DNA of 64,000 nt from Oxalobacteraceae bacterium AB_14 (GCA_000381565.1 KB906725.1:1381731-1445730), one strand, 5' to 3'; shown: positions 25,259-38,375, counted from the first letter of the stretch. Numbers and translations: made by a program. Notes: generated by a model not told the origin, from the letters alone.

Positions 25259-27556
25259 GTGAGCACTGCCCTGCGGTATTTTTCCGTCGTCGGCGGCGCC
25301 ATTATCAGTATCCTGCTGTTCCTGCTGGCGTCCGCCTCCGACAATTCCGGCTTCTTCGACCGCTACTACGCCTGGCTGCTGGGCCTGAACGCGGCGGTGG
25401 CCGGCGCGCTGCTGCTGCTGGTGGCCGTGTCGCTGTTCCGGCTGTACGGCCGCTACAAGAGCGGCAAGTTCGGCTCCAAGCTGATGACGCGGCTGGTGCT
25501 GCTGTTCGCCGCCATCGGCGTGCTGCCGGGGCTGGTGATCTTCCTGGTGTCGGTGCAGTTCGTCTCCCATTCGATCGAATCGTGGTTCAACGTGCCGGTC
25601 GAGGAGGCGCTGGAGTCCGGCATCAACCTCAGCCGCGCCGGCCTGGACGCGGCGTTGAAGGAACTGACCGCCACCGCCAGCAAGACCGTGCAGCAGCTGG
25701 CCGAACAGCCGTACGGCACCGAGCGCGCCGCGCTGGCCGGCCTGGTCAAGGAACAGGCGGGCATGCAGAACGCCATCATCGTCGACGCCGAGGGCGGACT
25801 GATCATCAGCGCCCGCGCCAGCCGCAGCGGCAACCTCAGCGCCGACCTGCCGACCCGCGAAATGATGGACAAGGCCAAGGAGGGCGACAACTACGGCGCG
25901 CCCGAGGGCGGCAGCGAGCTGCGCAGCAACCTGATCGACGCCCCGGTCACCACCGTCGACAGCACCAGCCAGCTGCGGCTGCGGGTGGTGATGGCGATCC
26001 CGGACCGGGTGCAGGCCAACGGCACCCACCTGGCGCCGCGCTACCTGCAACTGATCCAGCTGGCGCCGGCGCAGCTGGCGGCCGACGGCGAGACCATCCG
26101 CAGCGCCTATTCGGACTACAAGGAACGCTTCGTCGCCCGGGTCGGCCTGCGCAAGATGTACATCGTGACGCTGACATTGACCTTGCTGCTGGCGGTGTTC
26201 GGCGCCATCGCCAGCGCCTTCCTGATCGCCAGCGACCTGGCCCAGCCGCTGCTGCTGCTGGCCGAGGGCACGCGCGCGGTGGCCGAGGGCGACCTGTCGC
26301 CGCGGCCGATCGTCGCCACCTCGGACGAGCTGGGCACGCTGACGCAATCGTTCAACACCATGACGCGCCAGCTGTCGGACGCCCGCAGCGCCGTCGAGCG
26401 CAACCGCGCGGCGCTGCAGAACGCCAAGGCCCACCTGGAATCGGTGCTGGCCAATATGTCGGCCGGGGTGATGGTGCTGGACCATGAATTCCACCTGATC
26501 AGCTGCAACGACTCGGTCGAGCGCATCCTGCAGCAGGCCGGCGTGACGATGATCGGCCAGAAGCTCGACGAGATCGAAGGCTTGCAGGAGTTCGGCGGCG
26601 CCATCGTGGCCGCGTTCGCGGCGCAGAGCGCGCAGTCGGCCGCCGGGCGCAACCTGCAACGGATGCACTGGCAGCGCCAGATCGAGGTGCCGCGCCGTTC
26701 CGCCAGCCTGGACGACAACGACCAGACCCTGCTCACGCGCGGCTCGCGGCTGCCGGTCGAAAGCGGCGGCAGCGGCTACCTGGTGGTGTTCGACGATATT
26801 TCCGACGTCATCTCGGCGCAGCGTTCGATCGCCTGGGGCGAGGTGGCGCGCCGTTTAGCGCACGAGATCAAGAATCCGCTGACGCCGATCCAGCTGTCGG
26901 CCGAGCGCCTGCAGATGAAACTGGAAGGCAAGCTGTCGCCGGCCGACATGGAATTGCTCAACAAGGGCACCGCCACCATCGTCAACCAAGTGGCGGCGAT
27001 GAAGCGCATGGTCGACGATTTCCGCGATTACGCGCGCACCCCGCCGGCGGTGCTCGAGCCGCTGGACCTGAACGCGCTGGTCGAGGAGATCCTGCACCTG
27101 TACCTGCGCGGCGAGGGCGACGACATCATCCACCCGCAACTGGCGCCCGGCCTGCCGATGGTGATGGGTGACCAGACCCAGCTGCGCCAGGTCATCCACA
27201 ACCTGCTGCAGAATTCCCAGGACGCGATGGCCGAGCGGCCGGAGGGCGCGCCGCAAGCGCACATTGACGTGATCAGCGAAGCCATTCATTATCAGGGCGC
27301 GGACGGCACCGCGCGCACCGCGGTGCGGCTGGCGATCTCCGACAACGGGCCGGGATTCGCGCCGAAAATCCTGGCGCGGGCGTTCGAACCGTATGTCACG
27401 TCGAAGGCCAAAGGCACCGGCCTGGGCCTGGCGATGGTGAAAAAAATTATCGATGAACATGGGGGCCGGATCGATATCCAGAACCATGTCGATAGAAGTG
27501 GCGCGTCGGTATTGATTTTGCTGTTAAAGTTAGCACCGACGTCGCAAAATACCTAA
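25259..27556 (+). CDS. ntrY: NtrY-like membrane sensor histidine kinase
   Basis: 765 residues, GTG start directly after the DUF4390 stop. N-terminal block with about three membrane helices (about 5-30, 40-65, 80-105), a periplasmic loop of about 200 residues, another helix near 300-325, HAMP (about 325-380, DLAQPLLLLAEGTRAVAEGDL), PAS (about 395-500), HisKA with phospho-acceptor His in RRLAHEIKNPLTPIQ, and HATPase_c with N box NLLQNSQDA and G boxes DNGPGFAP and KGTGLGLAMV. Partner is the NtrX-like regulator 63 bp downstream. The signal is unknown. Nitrogen control is only the family name. Confidence 0.92.
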   Translation: MSTALRYFSVVGGAIISILLFLLASASDNSGFFDRYYAWLLGLNAAVAGALLLLVAVSLFRLYGRYKSGKFGSKLMTRLVLLFAAIGVLPGLVIFLVSVQFVSHSIESWFNVPVEEALESGINLSRAGLDAALKELTATASKTVQQLAEQPYGTERAALAGLVKEQAGMQNAIIVDAEGGLIISARASRSGNLSADLPTREMMDKAKEGDNYGAPEGGSELRSNLIDAPVTTVDSTSQLRLRVVMAIPDRVQANGTHLAPRYLQLIQLAPAQLAADGETIRSAYSDYKERFVARVGLRKMYIVTLTLTLLLAVFGAIASAFLIASDLAQPLLLLAEGTRAVAEGDLSPRPIVATSDELGTLTQSFNTMTRQLSDARSAVERNRAALQNAKAHLESVLANMSAGVMVLDHEFHLISCNDSVERILQQAGVTMIGQKLDEIEGLQEFGGAIVAAFAAQSAQSAAGRNLQRMHWQRQIEVPRRSASLDDNDQTLLTRGSRLPVESGGSGYLVVFDDISDVISAQRSIAWGEVARRLAHEIKNPLTPIQLSAERLQMKLEGKLSPADMELLNKGTATIVNQVAAMKRMVDDFRDYARTPPAVLEPLDLNALVEEILHLYLRGEGDDIIHPQLAPGLPMVMGDQTQLRQVIHNLLQNSQDAMAERPEGAPQAHIDVISEAIHYQGADGTARTAVRLAISDNGPGFAPKILARAFEPYVTSKAKGTGLGLAMVKKIIDEHGGRIDIQNHVDRSGASVLILLLKLAPTSQNT

Positions 27557-27619
27557 GTAGCACTGATTAAAAAAATCATTGCCGGCCATGAGCTGGCGAA
27601 ATGAGGAAGGCAAGGGAAG

Positions 27620-28333
27620 ATGGCAAACATTCTGGTAGTGGACGATGAGATGGGTATCCGCGAGTTGCTCTCGGAAATCTTGAGCGACGAGGGACACGCA
27701 ATACAATTGGCGGAAAACGCCCAGCAGGCGCGCGAGGCGCGGGCCGCAGGCGCGCCCGACCTGGTGCTGCTCGATATCTGGATGCCGGATACCGATGGCG
27801 TCACCCTGCTCAAGGAGTGGCAGCGCGACGGCTTGCTGACCATGCCGGTGATTATGATGTCCGGTCACGCGACCATCGATACGGCGGTCGAGGCGACCCG
27901 CATCGGCGCGCTGAACTTCCTGGAAAAGCCGATCGCCCTGCAAAAACTGCTCAAGGCGGTCCAGCAAGGCCTGACCCGCGCGCAGGAAACGGTGCGCGCG
28001 CCGGCGCTGGCCCCGCGTCCGGTCGCGGCGGCCCAGGTCGAGGAGGCGCAAAACGCCGGCTTCAACCAACCGAACCCGGCGGCGGCGATCTCCGTGCGCG
28101 GCGGCGCCACCGTGGCCGGCGCGGACAACCACATGTTCAACCTGTCGTTCGACCTGCCGCTGCGCGAGGCGCGCGACGCCTTCGAGCGCATGTACTTCGA
28201 ACACCACCTGGGCCGCGAAGGCGGCAGCATGACCCGTGTGGCCGAGAAGACCGGCCTGGAACGCACGCACTTGTACCGCAAACTCAAGCAATTGGGTGTG
28301 GAGCCGGGCAAACTCGCAAAAAAGGGCGCCTGA
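27620..28333 (+). CDS. ntrX: NtrX-like response regulator lacking the AAA+ domain
   Basis: 237 residues. Receiver domain (1-120) with phospho-acceptor Asp in VLLDIWMPD and Lys in FLEKPIALQ. A Pro/Ala-rich linker (about 120-175) stands where sigma-54 activators carry the ~240-residue AAA+ module: no GAFTGA and no Walker motifs. The C-terminal Fis-type helix-turn-helix (MTRVAEKTGLERTHLYRKLKQLGV) is intact. It can bind DNA but cannot drive sigma-54 promoters by ATP hydrolysis. Preceded by AGGCAAGGGAAG, a usable ribosome-binding site. Cognate of the upstream kinase. Confidence 0.9.
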   Translation: MANILVVDDEMGIRELLSEILSDEGHAIQLAENAQQAREARAAGAPDLVLLDIWMPDTDGVTLLKEWQRDGLLTMPVIMMSGHATIDTAVEATRIGALNFLEKPIALQKLLKAVQQGLTRAQETVRAPALAPRPVAAAQVEEAQNAGFNQPNPAAAISVRGGATVAGADNHMFNLSFDLPLREARDAFERMYFEHHLGREGGSMTRVAEKTGLERTHLYRKLKQLGVEPGKLAKKGA

Positions 28334-28349
28334 GCCCGTGACCGGACCC

Positions 28350-28772
28350 ATGTCCACCGGTGCAGCCCCCCAGCGGGCGCCGGTGCCGACCTGGCTGGTC
28401 ATTGGCTCCCGCGCCCGCGAGCGCGAAGCTGCCATCGCCGCACACCTGGAAACCGGTGTGCCCAGCGTCGTCATCCTGGAAGGCCTGTCGGACGGAAGTT
28501 CGGCGCTGGCCTTCGACCCCGCCCTGCCTCCCTCCGCAATAGATTCTTCACGACAAGATTCCGTACCGCAAGTGTTGCGTATTGCCCCAGGCTGTCTTCA
28601 TTGCAGCGGCAATCTCATTTTGCGAGTAACATTGAATCGTGTGTTGCGCCGTCCTCCCGCGCGGCTCTACATCAGCCTGGCATCCGCCGAGCACCTCGAA
28701 CCGCTGCGTTCCTGGCTGTCCGAGGCGCCCTACGGTGAGTTGCTGGATTTGCAATCCGACATCGCGGCCTGA
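28350..28772 (+). CDS. Degenerate CobW/G3E-like protein without a P-loop
   Basis: 140 residues from ATG 28350 (in-frame GTG at 28338). The layout recalls the CobW/G3E GTPase family: an opening strand (PTWLVIGSR), VVILEGLS, and GCLHCSGNLILRVTLNRVL, where CobW proteins have a C-x-C-C motif and the next helix. The Walker A Gly/Lys/Ser are absent and only two Cys (C-L-H-C) remain. So GTP hydrolysis is unlikely. It may bind metal or be a pseudo-GTPase. 16 bp after ntrX, same operon. Family assignment is by eye and moderate. Confidence 0.6.
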   Translation: MSTGAAPQRAPVPTWLVIGSRAREREAAIAAHLETGVPSVVILEGLSDGSSALAFDPALPPSAIDSSRQDSVPQVLRIAPGCLHCSGNLILRVTLNRVLRRPPARLYISLASAEHLEPLRSWLSEAPYGELLDLQSDIAA

Positions 28773-28883
28773 ACCGCGCCCGCTGATCGGCCTTGATTTG
28801 GCCTTGAATCGTCCGTCTTCAGCCCCATTTCGGTACTGAAGGCGCAGCCGATAAGTGTTACGCCCCTTGTGAAAGGAAGCAAC

Positions 28884-29141
28884 ATGAACCTCATCTATAA
28901 CAGCGAGCAATACAGTGTTGTCGAATTTGGCGCCGACCGCACCCTCGACGCGCTGCGCTTCGGCGGCTACGAGATCGTCGACAAAGGAGGCAAGCGGGAG
29001 ATCTTCATCAACGGCATCCTGGCGCAGAACTTCCGCCGCGACGTCAATGAACTGATCGCCGGCGAACCGACGATGGCGGAAATCGATGAATTTTTGGGCA
29101 GTTATGATGAGCTGATGAGCCATCCGGTGCTGCTGCACTAA
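28884..29141 (+). CDS. DUF3567 family small protein
   Basis: 85 residues, MNLIYNSEQYSVVEFGADR at the start, EIVDKGGKREIFINGILAQ in the middle, EIDEFLGSYDELMSHPVLLH at the end. I recognise this as the betaproteobacterial DUF3567 family. Function unknown, probably cytoplasmic. AAAGGAAG at 28872-28879 gives an excellent ribosome-binding site and fixes ATG 28884. Stands alone between two unrelated units. Confidence 0.85.
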   Translation: MNLIYNSEQYSVVEFGADRTLDALRFGGYEIVDKGGKREIFINGILAQNFRRDVNELIAGEPTMAEIDEFLGSYDELMSHPVLLH

Positions 29142-29162
29142 AAAAACCGGCGGCGCATGGTA

Positions 29163-29189
29163 TGGTTCTGCTGTAACAACAGAGAACCA
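29163..29189 (+). promoter_or_regulatory. RNA hairpin masking the start of the amidotransferase gene
   Basis: TGGTTCT-G-CTGT, loop AACA, ACAG-AGAACCA: an 11-bp stem with one bulged G. It ends 4 nt before ATG 29194, and the only Shine-Dalgarno-like bases (AGAG 29181-29184) lie within the stem. Could limit translation of the downstream gene. Confidence 0.5.
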
Positions 29190-29193
29190 GACC

Positions 29194-29961
29194 ATGTGCC
29201 AACTTCTAGGAATGAACTGCAATGTCCCGACCGACATTGTGTTCAGCTTTACCGGCTTCGCCATGCGCGGCGGCCAGACCGACACCCACCACGATGGCTG
29301 GGGCATCGCCTTTTTTGAAGGCGCCGGCGTGCGCCACTTCGTCGACCACCAGGCCGCGATCGCCTCGCCGATCGCCGAGCTGATCAAGCGCTACCCGATC
29401 AAGTCCACCAACGTCATCGCCCACATCCGCAAGGCCACGCAGGGCCAGGTGGCGCTGGAGAATTGCCATCCCTTCGTGCGCGAGCTGTGGGGCCAGTACT
29501 GGGTGTTCGCCCACAACGGCGACCTGAAGGCGTTCGCGCCGGTGCTCAACGGCTCCTACCGCCCGGTCGGCACGACCGACAGCGAACAGGCGTTCTGCTA
29601 CATCCTGCAGCACCTGCGCGCCCGCTTCGGCGAGCAGCGCCCGCCGCTGGCCGCGCTGCGCGCCGCGCTGGCCGACATGGCGCGCGAGATCGCCGGCTAC
29701 GGCACCTTCAACATGCTGCTGTCGTCCGGCGGCGAGCTGTTTGCCCATTGCTCGACCCATCTGTACCACCTGGTGCGCCAGCATCCGTTCGACACCGCCA
29801 GGTTGTCGGACGAGGACGTCAGTGTGGATTTCTCGCAGGTGACCACGCCCAACGACCGCGTCGCCATCATCGTCACCCAGCCGTTGACGACCAATGAACA
29901 ATGGACGGCATTCGCCGCCGGCGAGCTGAAACTGTTCATCGACGGCGTGCCGCAGGCCTAG
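29194..29961 (+). CDS. Class II glutamine amidotransferase (YafJ-like)
   Basis: 255 residues. Ntn-hydrolase: Cys2 after removal of Met (MCQLLGMNC) is the nucleophile. The domain continues with RGGQTDTHHDGWGIAFFEG, HIRKATQG, NCHPFVRELWGQYWVFAHNGDL and GTTDSEQAFCYIL, the standard glutaminase pocket. No second synthase domain is present, so this is a stand-alone glutaminase-like enzyme of the YafJ/EgtC type. Substrate unknown. Single gene. Translation may be controlled by the hairpin just before its ATG. Confidence 0.92.
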   Translation: MCQLLGMNCNVPTDIVFSFTGFAMRGGQTDTHHDGWGIAFFEGAGVRHFVDHQAAIASPIAELIKRYPIKSTNVIAHIRKATQGQVALENCHPFVRELWGQYWVFAHNGDLKAFAPVLNGSYRPVGTTDSEQAFCYILQHLRARFGEQRPPLAALRAALADMAREIAGYGTFNMLLSSGGELFAHCSTHLYHLVRQHPFDTARLSDEDVSVDFSQVTTPNDRVAIIVTQPLTTNEQWTAFAAGELKLFIDGVPQA

Positions 29962-29979
29962 GACCGGGGCAAATTATCC

Positions 29980-30040
29980 AAGACAGGGGCAAGTATTGCT
30001 GTCAAAATATTAGTACGGCGAAATATCAGCCCCATGTCTT
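29980..30040 (+). promoter_or_regulatory. Long-range hairpin in the EAL-HDOD leader
   Basis: AAGACAGGGGC (29980-29990) and GCCCCATGTCTT (30029-30040) pair with one bulge, around an A+T-rich 38-nt loop that also holds AAATAT repeats. The right arm ends 15 bp before the ATG at 30056. May be a leader structure or part of an operator. No T run. Confidence 0.35.
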
Positions 30041-30055
30041 GTATTGATAGAAGCG

Positions 30056-31336
30056 ATGATCGACCTCACCCTACACGATACCGGCCCGCGTAGTCTGCGC
30101 GTGCGCGAATTCTATCTGGGCCGCCAGCCTATCCTGGACCGCAACCAGAGCTTGTTCGGCTACGAGTTGCTTTTCCGCAACGCGCCGGTCGGCCCGGCCC
30201 ACATCACCACCGAATTGTCGGCCACGGCGGCCGTGATCGCCCACGCCTCGCAGCTGGGCATGGAAAAAACCATCGGCGACGCCCTGGGCTTCGTCAATGT
30301 GGATGCCGACGTGCTGATGACCGACATCTTCTCCTTCCTGCCGCGCGAAAAAGTGGTGCTGGAAGTGGCGGCGTCGATGCCGCTGACGCCGCAGGTGCTG
30401 GCGCGCATGACGGAACTGGCCGGCCACGGCTTCAGCTTCGCGCTGGACGACGTCAGCGGCGACAGCCCCAATGTGGCGGCGCTGCTGCCGCTGACCGCAT
30501 ACGTCAAGATGGACATGCGCAATATTCCACTGTCCACGCTGACCAAGCTGGCCCCGCGCTTCCGCCAGGACAAGAAAAAGCTGGTGGCGGAAAAGGTCGA
30601 GACCCGCGAGGAATTCAAGAACTGCCTGGACCTGGGCTTCGATTTCTTCCAGGGCTATTATTTCGCCAAGCCGGTCATCATGAGCGGCAAGAAGCTGTCG
30701 CCGTCGCAACTGGCGGTGATGGAGCTGATGACGCTGGTCACGTCCGACGCCGACAACCTGGAAATCGAGCGCGCCATCAAGCGCGACGTGTCGCTGGCGC
30801 TGAACCTGCTGCGCCTGGTGAACACGCCGGCCGTCGGCGCGCGCCAGCGCATCGATTCGCTGAGCCAGGCCGTGACGATCCTGGGCCGCCGTCAGCTGCA
30901 ACGCTGGCTGCAAATCATGCTGTACGCCGAACCGGGCAAGCGGGGCCATAGCATGACGCCGCTGCTGATGCTGGCGACCACCCGCGGCCGCCTGCTGGAG
31001 CTGTTGGCCGGCAAGCTGCGTCCCAGCCAGCGGCAGGCGGCCGATGTTGCCTTCACGGTCGGCATCATGTCGCTGATGGACACCTTGTTCGGCATCCCGA
31101 TGACCGAAATCCTGTCGCAGATCCCGGTCAACGAGGAAGTGTCGGAAGCCTTGCTGTACCGGGGCGGCTTCTTCGGCGACCTGCTCAAGCTGGCCGAATG
31201 CATCGAGCGCATCGAAGAAATGGACGACCATATCGTGCCGACCTTGCGCGACCTCGCCATGTCCACCGACGAACTGGTGGAGCTGGAAATGGCCGCCTTC
31301 GAATGGAGCGACAACGTGGTGCGCTACGCGCTGTAA
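30056..31336 (+). CDS. EAL and HDOD domain signalling protein (YuxH-like)
   Basis: 426 residues. EAL-like domain about 15-225: the catalytic EAL is ELL in FGYELLFRN, the metal Asn in FVNVDAD is kept, DDFG is DDVS, and Lys of KMDMR and the AEKVET Glu remain. HDOD domain about 225-425 (KLSPSQLAVMELMTLV ... LSQAVTILGRRQLQRWLQIML). Such proteins usually bind rather than degrade c-di-GMP. Activity here is uncertain because of the changed EAL and DDFG motifs. ATG 30056 chosen over TTG 30044. Alone, converging on the SPW gene. Confidence 0.88.
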   Translation: MIDLTLHDTGPRSLRVREFYLGRQPILDRNQSLFGYELLFRNAPVGPAHITTELSATAAVIAHASQLGMEKTIGDALGFVNVDADVLMTDIFSFLPREKVVLEVAASMPLTPQVLARMTELAGHGFSFALDDVSGDSPNVAALLPLTAYVKMDMRNIPLSTLTKLAPRFRQDKKKLVAEKVETREEFKNCLDLGFDFFQGYYFAKPVIMSGKKLSPSQLAVMELMTLVTSDADNLEIERAIKRDVSLALNLLRLVNTPAVGARQRIDSLSQAVTILGRRQLQRWLQIMLYAEPGKRGHSMTPLLMLATTRGRLLELLAGKLRPSQRQAADVAFTVGIMSLMDTLFGIPMTEILSQIPVNEEVSEALLYRGGFFGDLLKLAECIERIEEMDDHIVPTLRDLAMSTDELVELEMAAFEWSDNVVRYAL

Positions 31337-31359
31337 CGCACCACGCCGGAAGGGCTAGC

Positions 31360-31749
31360 TTACGTTGCGTGACCGGCGCCCGGCCAGTGCTTGTGCAGCT
31401 CGGGATCGGTGCGCATTTCCCACAGCGCCAGCACCGCCACGGCGATGCCGACCACCACCGAGTTCCACATCAGCTCGCGGTTGTCGGCGGTTTTCAGCAC
31501 CCACGGCGACGCCGCCACCCAGATCCCCACCAGCAGGTTGAGCACCACCGCCCAGAAGTAGGTCTTGTACAGATCGAACACCGCCAGCAGCGCCACCACC
31601 GCGCCGGAAATGAACGCGGTCCAGGCTTGGATCGACGGTATCGGATAAGCGAACACCCATGGTGAAATGAAGAACCATAGCCCCAGCAGCAGGATCACCT
31701 GATCCTGCCAGCGTTTGACTGATGGATTGTTTGCCGGATTGCTTGCCAT
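31360..31749 (-). CDS. SPW repeat integral membrane protein
   Basis: 129 residues, four hydrophobic helices arranged as two repeats, each carrying the SPW motif: FFISPWVFAY (about residue 28) and VAASPWVLK (about 84). These proteins are small inner-membrane proteins of unknown function. A GGGAGGCAGAT ribosome-binding site upstream supports the ATG at 31749. Divergent from the ABC exporter genes across about 160 bp. Confidence 0.88.
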   Translation of the reverse strand: MASNPANNPSVKRWQDQVILLLGLWFFISPWVFAYPIPSIQAWTAFISGAVVALLAVFDLYKTYFWAVVLNLLVGIWVAASPWVLKTADNRELMWNSVVVGIAVAVLALWEMRTDPELHKHWPGAGHAT

Positions 31750-31908
31750 ATCTGCCTCCCTGGTTACGAGTCAACACCTGCCGCCGGATGGCGGCGTTCA
31801 TTCTTAGGCCGCGCAACAACGTAAAAGTTCACGCCATCCGCTCCGGCCTTGCCATTCAGGCATCTCGCCGCTATGCTTGCCGCTTATCGAAAATACATGG
31901 TGGGGCTT

Positions 31909-32850
<942 letters not shown>

Positions 32851-32860
32851 TAGGAACACC

Positions 32861-34174
32861 ATGATTGCTTTGACCGCCCTGGTCCGCAAGGACCTGATCC
32901 TCTATCTCAACGACAAACGCGCGCTGATGCTGCACCTGCTGATGCCGGTGGTGCTGGCGGCCTTTTTCGGTTCGCTGTTCGGCGGCGGTTCGGAAGCCAA
33001 GACCGGCAAGATCGACGTCGGCCTGGTGCAGCTGGACCAGTCCGACAACGGCAAGAAGATCGCCGCCGGCCTGCGGGCCGACGGCGCGCTCAAGATTATC
33101 GAACTGAGCGACGCCGAAGCCCAGGATCGGGTGCGCCACGGCAAGCTGCCGGTGGCGGTGGTGATCCCGGCCGGCTTCGGCGAGCAGGCCGCCGACGCGC
33201 TGTTCAGCGGCCGCAACAAGCCGCAACTGCCGGTCTACTACGACCCGTCGCAATCGACCATGCTGGCCATGGTGAAGGGCTTGCTGACGCAGCAGGTGAT
33301 GCAGGTGACCAGCGCCGCCGCCATGAGCCCCAAGGGCAACAAGACCACGGAACGGCAACTGGCCGAGCTGCGCGACACGGCCGCCAACGATCCCGGGAAG
33401 GCGCAGCTGAGCGAGTTCCTCACCAGCCTGAAGAAGTACCAGGACCAGCGCGTGGCCGCCGACGCCGAGAAGCAAGCCGCCGCCAAGGCCAGCGGCAAGC
33501 CGGCGCCGGCCGAGGCGCCGGTCGGCATGAGCATGCCCTACACCACGCAGGACCGGGCGCTCAGCAGCGGTCCCAAGTACAACGGCTATGCCCACTCGTT
33601 TGCCGGCATGGGCGTGCAGTTCATCCTGTTCATGGGCATCGACATGGGCATCGGCATCTTGCTGGCGCGCCGCATGGGCATCTGGAACCGCCTGCTGGCG
33701 GCGCCGGTGTCGCTGGCCACGGTGCTGATGGGGCGCGCCATTTCCGGCGCCATTATCGCGATGGGGCTGATGTGCGCGATGTTTGTGTGCGCCATGCTGA
33801 TCTTCAAGGTGCAGATCAGCAGCGTGGGCGGCTTCCTCGGCATGGCGGCCAGCTTCTCGCTGATGACGGCGGCCTTCGGCCTGCTGATTGCCGCCTTCGG
33901 CAAGACGCCGGAAGCGGCGCGCGGCATCGCCACCTTCGCCACGCTGATCATGGTGATGCTGGGCGGCGCCTGGGTGCCGTCCTTCGTGTTCCCGCAATGG
34001 ATGCAGCAGCTCACGCTGGCGGTGCCGACGCGCTGGGCGGTCGACGGCTTCGACGCCGTCACCTGGCGCGGCCTGGGGCTGGACGGCGTGCTGGCGCCGA
34101 TCGCGGTGCAACTGGGCTTTGCCGCCGTGTTCGGCGGACTCGCGGTCTGGAAGTTCCTGCGCGATCAAAAGTAG
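32861..34174 (+). CDS. ABC-2 type transporter permease
   Basis: 437 residues. One N-terminal helix (MLHLLMPVVLAAFFGSLFG), a large periplasmic domain (about 45-245), then five or six helices (FILFMGIDMGIGILL, GRAISGAIIAMGLMCAMFVCAM, FLGMAASFSLMTAAFGLLIAAFG and others), the topology of ABC-2 exporters of the YhhJ/NatB kind. Pairs with the ATPase just upstream. Ends before a strong hairpin. A drug, lipid or antibiotic substrate is possible but not shown. Confidence 0.9.
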   Translation: MIALTALVRKDLILYLNDKRALMLHLLMPVVLAAFFGSLFGGGSEAKTGKIDVGLVQLDQSDNGKKIAAGLRADGALKIIELSDAEAQDRVRHGKLPVAVVIPAGFGEQAADALFSGRNKPQLPVYYDPSQSTMLAMVKGLLTQQVMQVTSAAAMSPKGNKTTERQLAELRDTAANDPGKAQLSEFLTSLKKYQDQRVAADAEKQAAAKASGKPAPAEAPVGMSMPYTTQDRALSSGPKYNGYAHSFAGMGVQFILFMGIDMGIGILLARRMGIWNRLLAAPVSLATVLMGRAISGAIIAMGLMCAMFVCAMLIFKVQISSVGGFLGMAASFSLMTAAFGLLIAAFGKTPEAARGIATFATLIMVMLGGAWVPSFVFPQWMQQLTLAVPTRWAVDGFDAVTWRGLGLDGVLAPIAVQLGFAAVFGGLAVWKFLRDQK

Positions 34175-34185
34175 CAAGTGCTTAC

Positions 34186-34285
34186 TAATGCTGGATCGAA
34201 TCGGCCGACGACCTGATGGCCGAGCGCGAAATGGTCGACCTGACTTTCCGTCACAAGCACATCTACGCTGAAAAGAATGGCCACG
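34186..34285 (+). pseudogene. Possible coding remnant between permease and metH
   Basis: After the permease stop, a frame without a usable start reads WIESADDLMAEREMVDLTF then RHKHIYAEKNGHG, looking like protein rather than random GC-rich shadow (balanced charges, few Arg/Ala runs). It has a TAA just before it and runs into the terminator hairpin. Could be a gene fragment. Family not recognised. Confidence 0.25.
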
Positions 34286-34310
34286 GCTGGCGGCGCGAAC
34301 CGCCGCCAGC
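34286..34310 (+). terminator. Terminator hairpin between ABC permease and metH
   Basis: Perfect 10-bp stem GCTGGCGGCG / CGCCGCCAGC with a 5-nt loop CGAAC, followed on the plus strand by TTTCCTG. Located in the gap between the convergent permease and metH genes. The U tract is short, so efficiency is uncertain. Confidence 0.6.
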
Positions 34311-34360
34311 TTTCCTGTGGGGGCCGTGCAGCCGCGTCTGCTGCGGCAGCCGGCGGCGAA

Positions 34361-38161
<3,801 letters not shown>

Positions 38162-38215
38162 TTGTTACTTTCTGTGGTCGTGGACGAGCGCGCCGGAAGT
38201 TGCTGGCGGTCTAAA

Positions 38216-38243
38216 ATTATACGGCATCACGGAACTTGCTTCA
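38216..38243 (-). promoter_or_regulatory. metH promoter with MetR-like box
   Basis: On the minus strand a perfect -10 TATAAT lies at 38221-38216. At 38243-38231 the sequence TGAAGCAAGTTCC matches the MetR consensus TGAA-N5-TTCA except the last base, and covers the -35 area, where no good -35 hexamer exists. That suggests an activator-dependent promoter. No cobalamin or SAH riboswitch signature is visible. Confidence 0.45.
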
Positions 38244-38375
38244 GCGGACTGCCGCGCCGCAGCAACAATCTGCCAAATTTGCCTGTTTTTTCAGCGCGCA
38301 GCTTGACGACACACAACGATACGCTGGCGCTACAGTGCGCAATTCGCCTGCAACCTGGTGTCGTGAGAATGCGGC

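Noticed and set aside
38162..38375. Cobalamin or SAH riboswitch upstream of metH
   Set aside because: No B12 box (GCCACTG-like) or SAH pseudoknot pattern on the minus strand; the region is better explained by a promoter with a MetR-like site.
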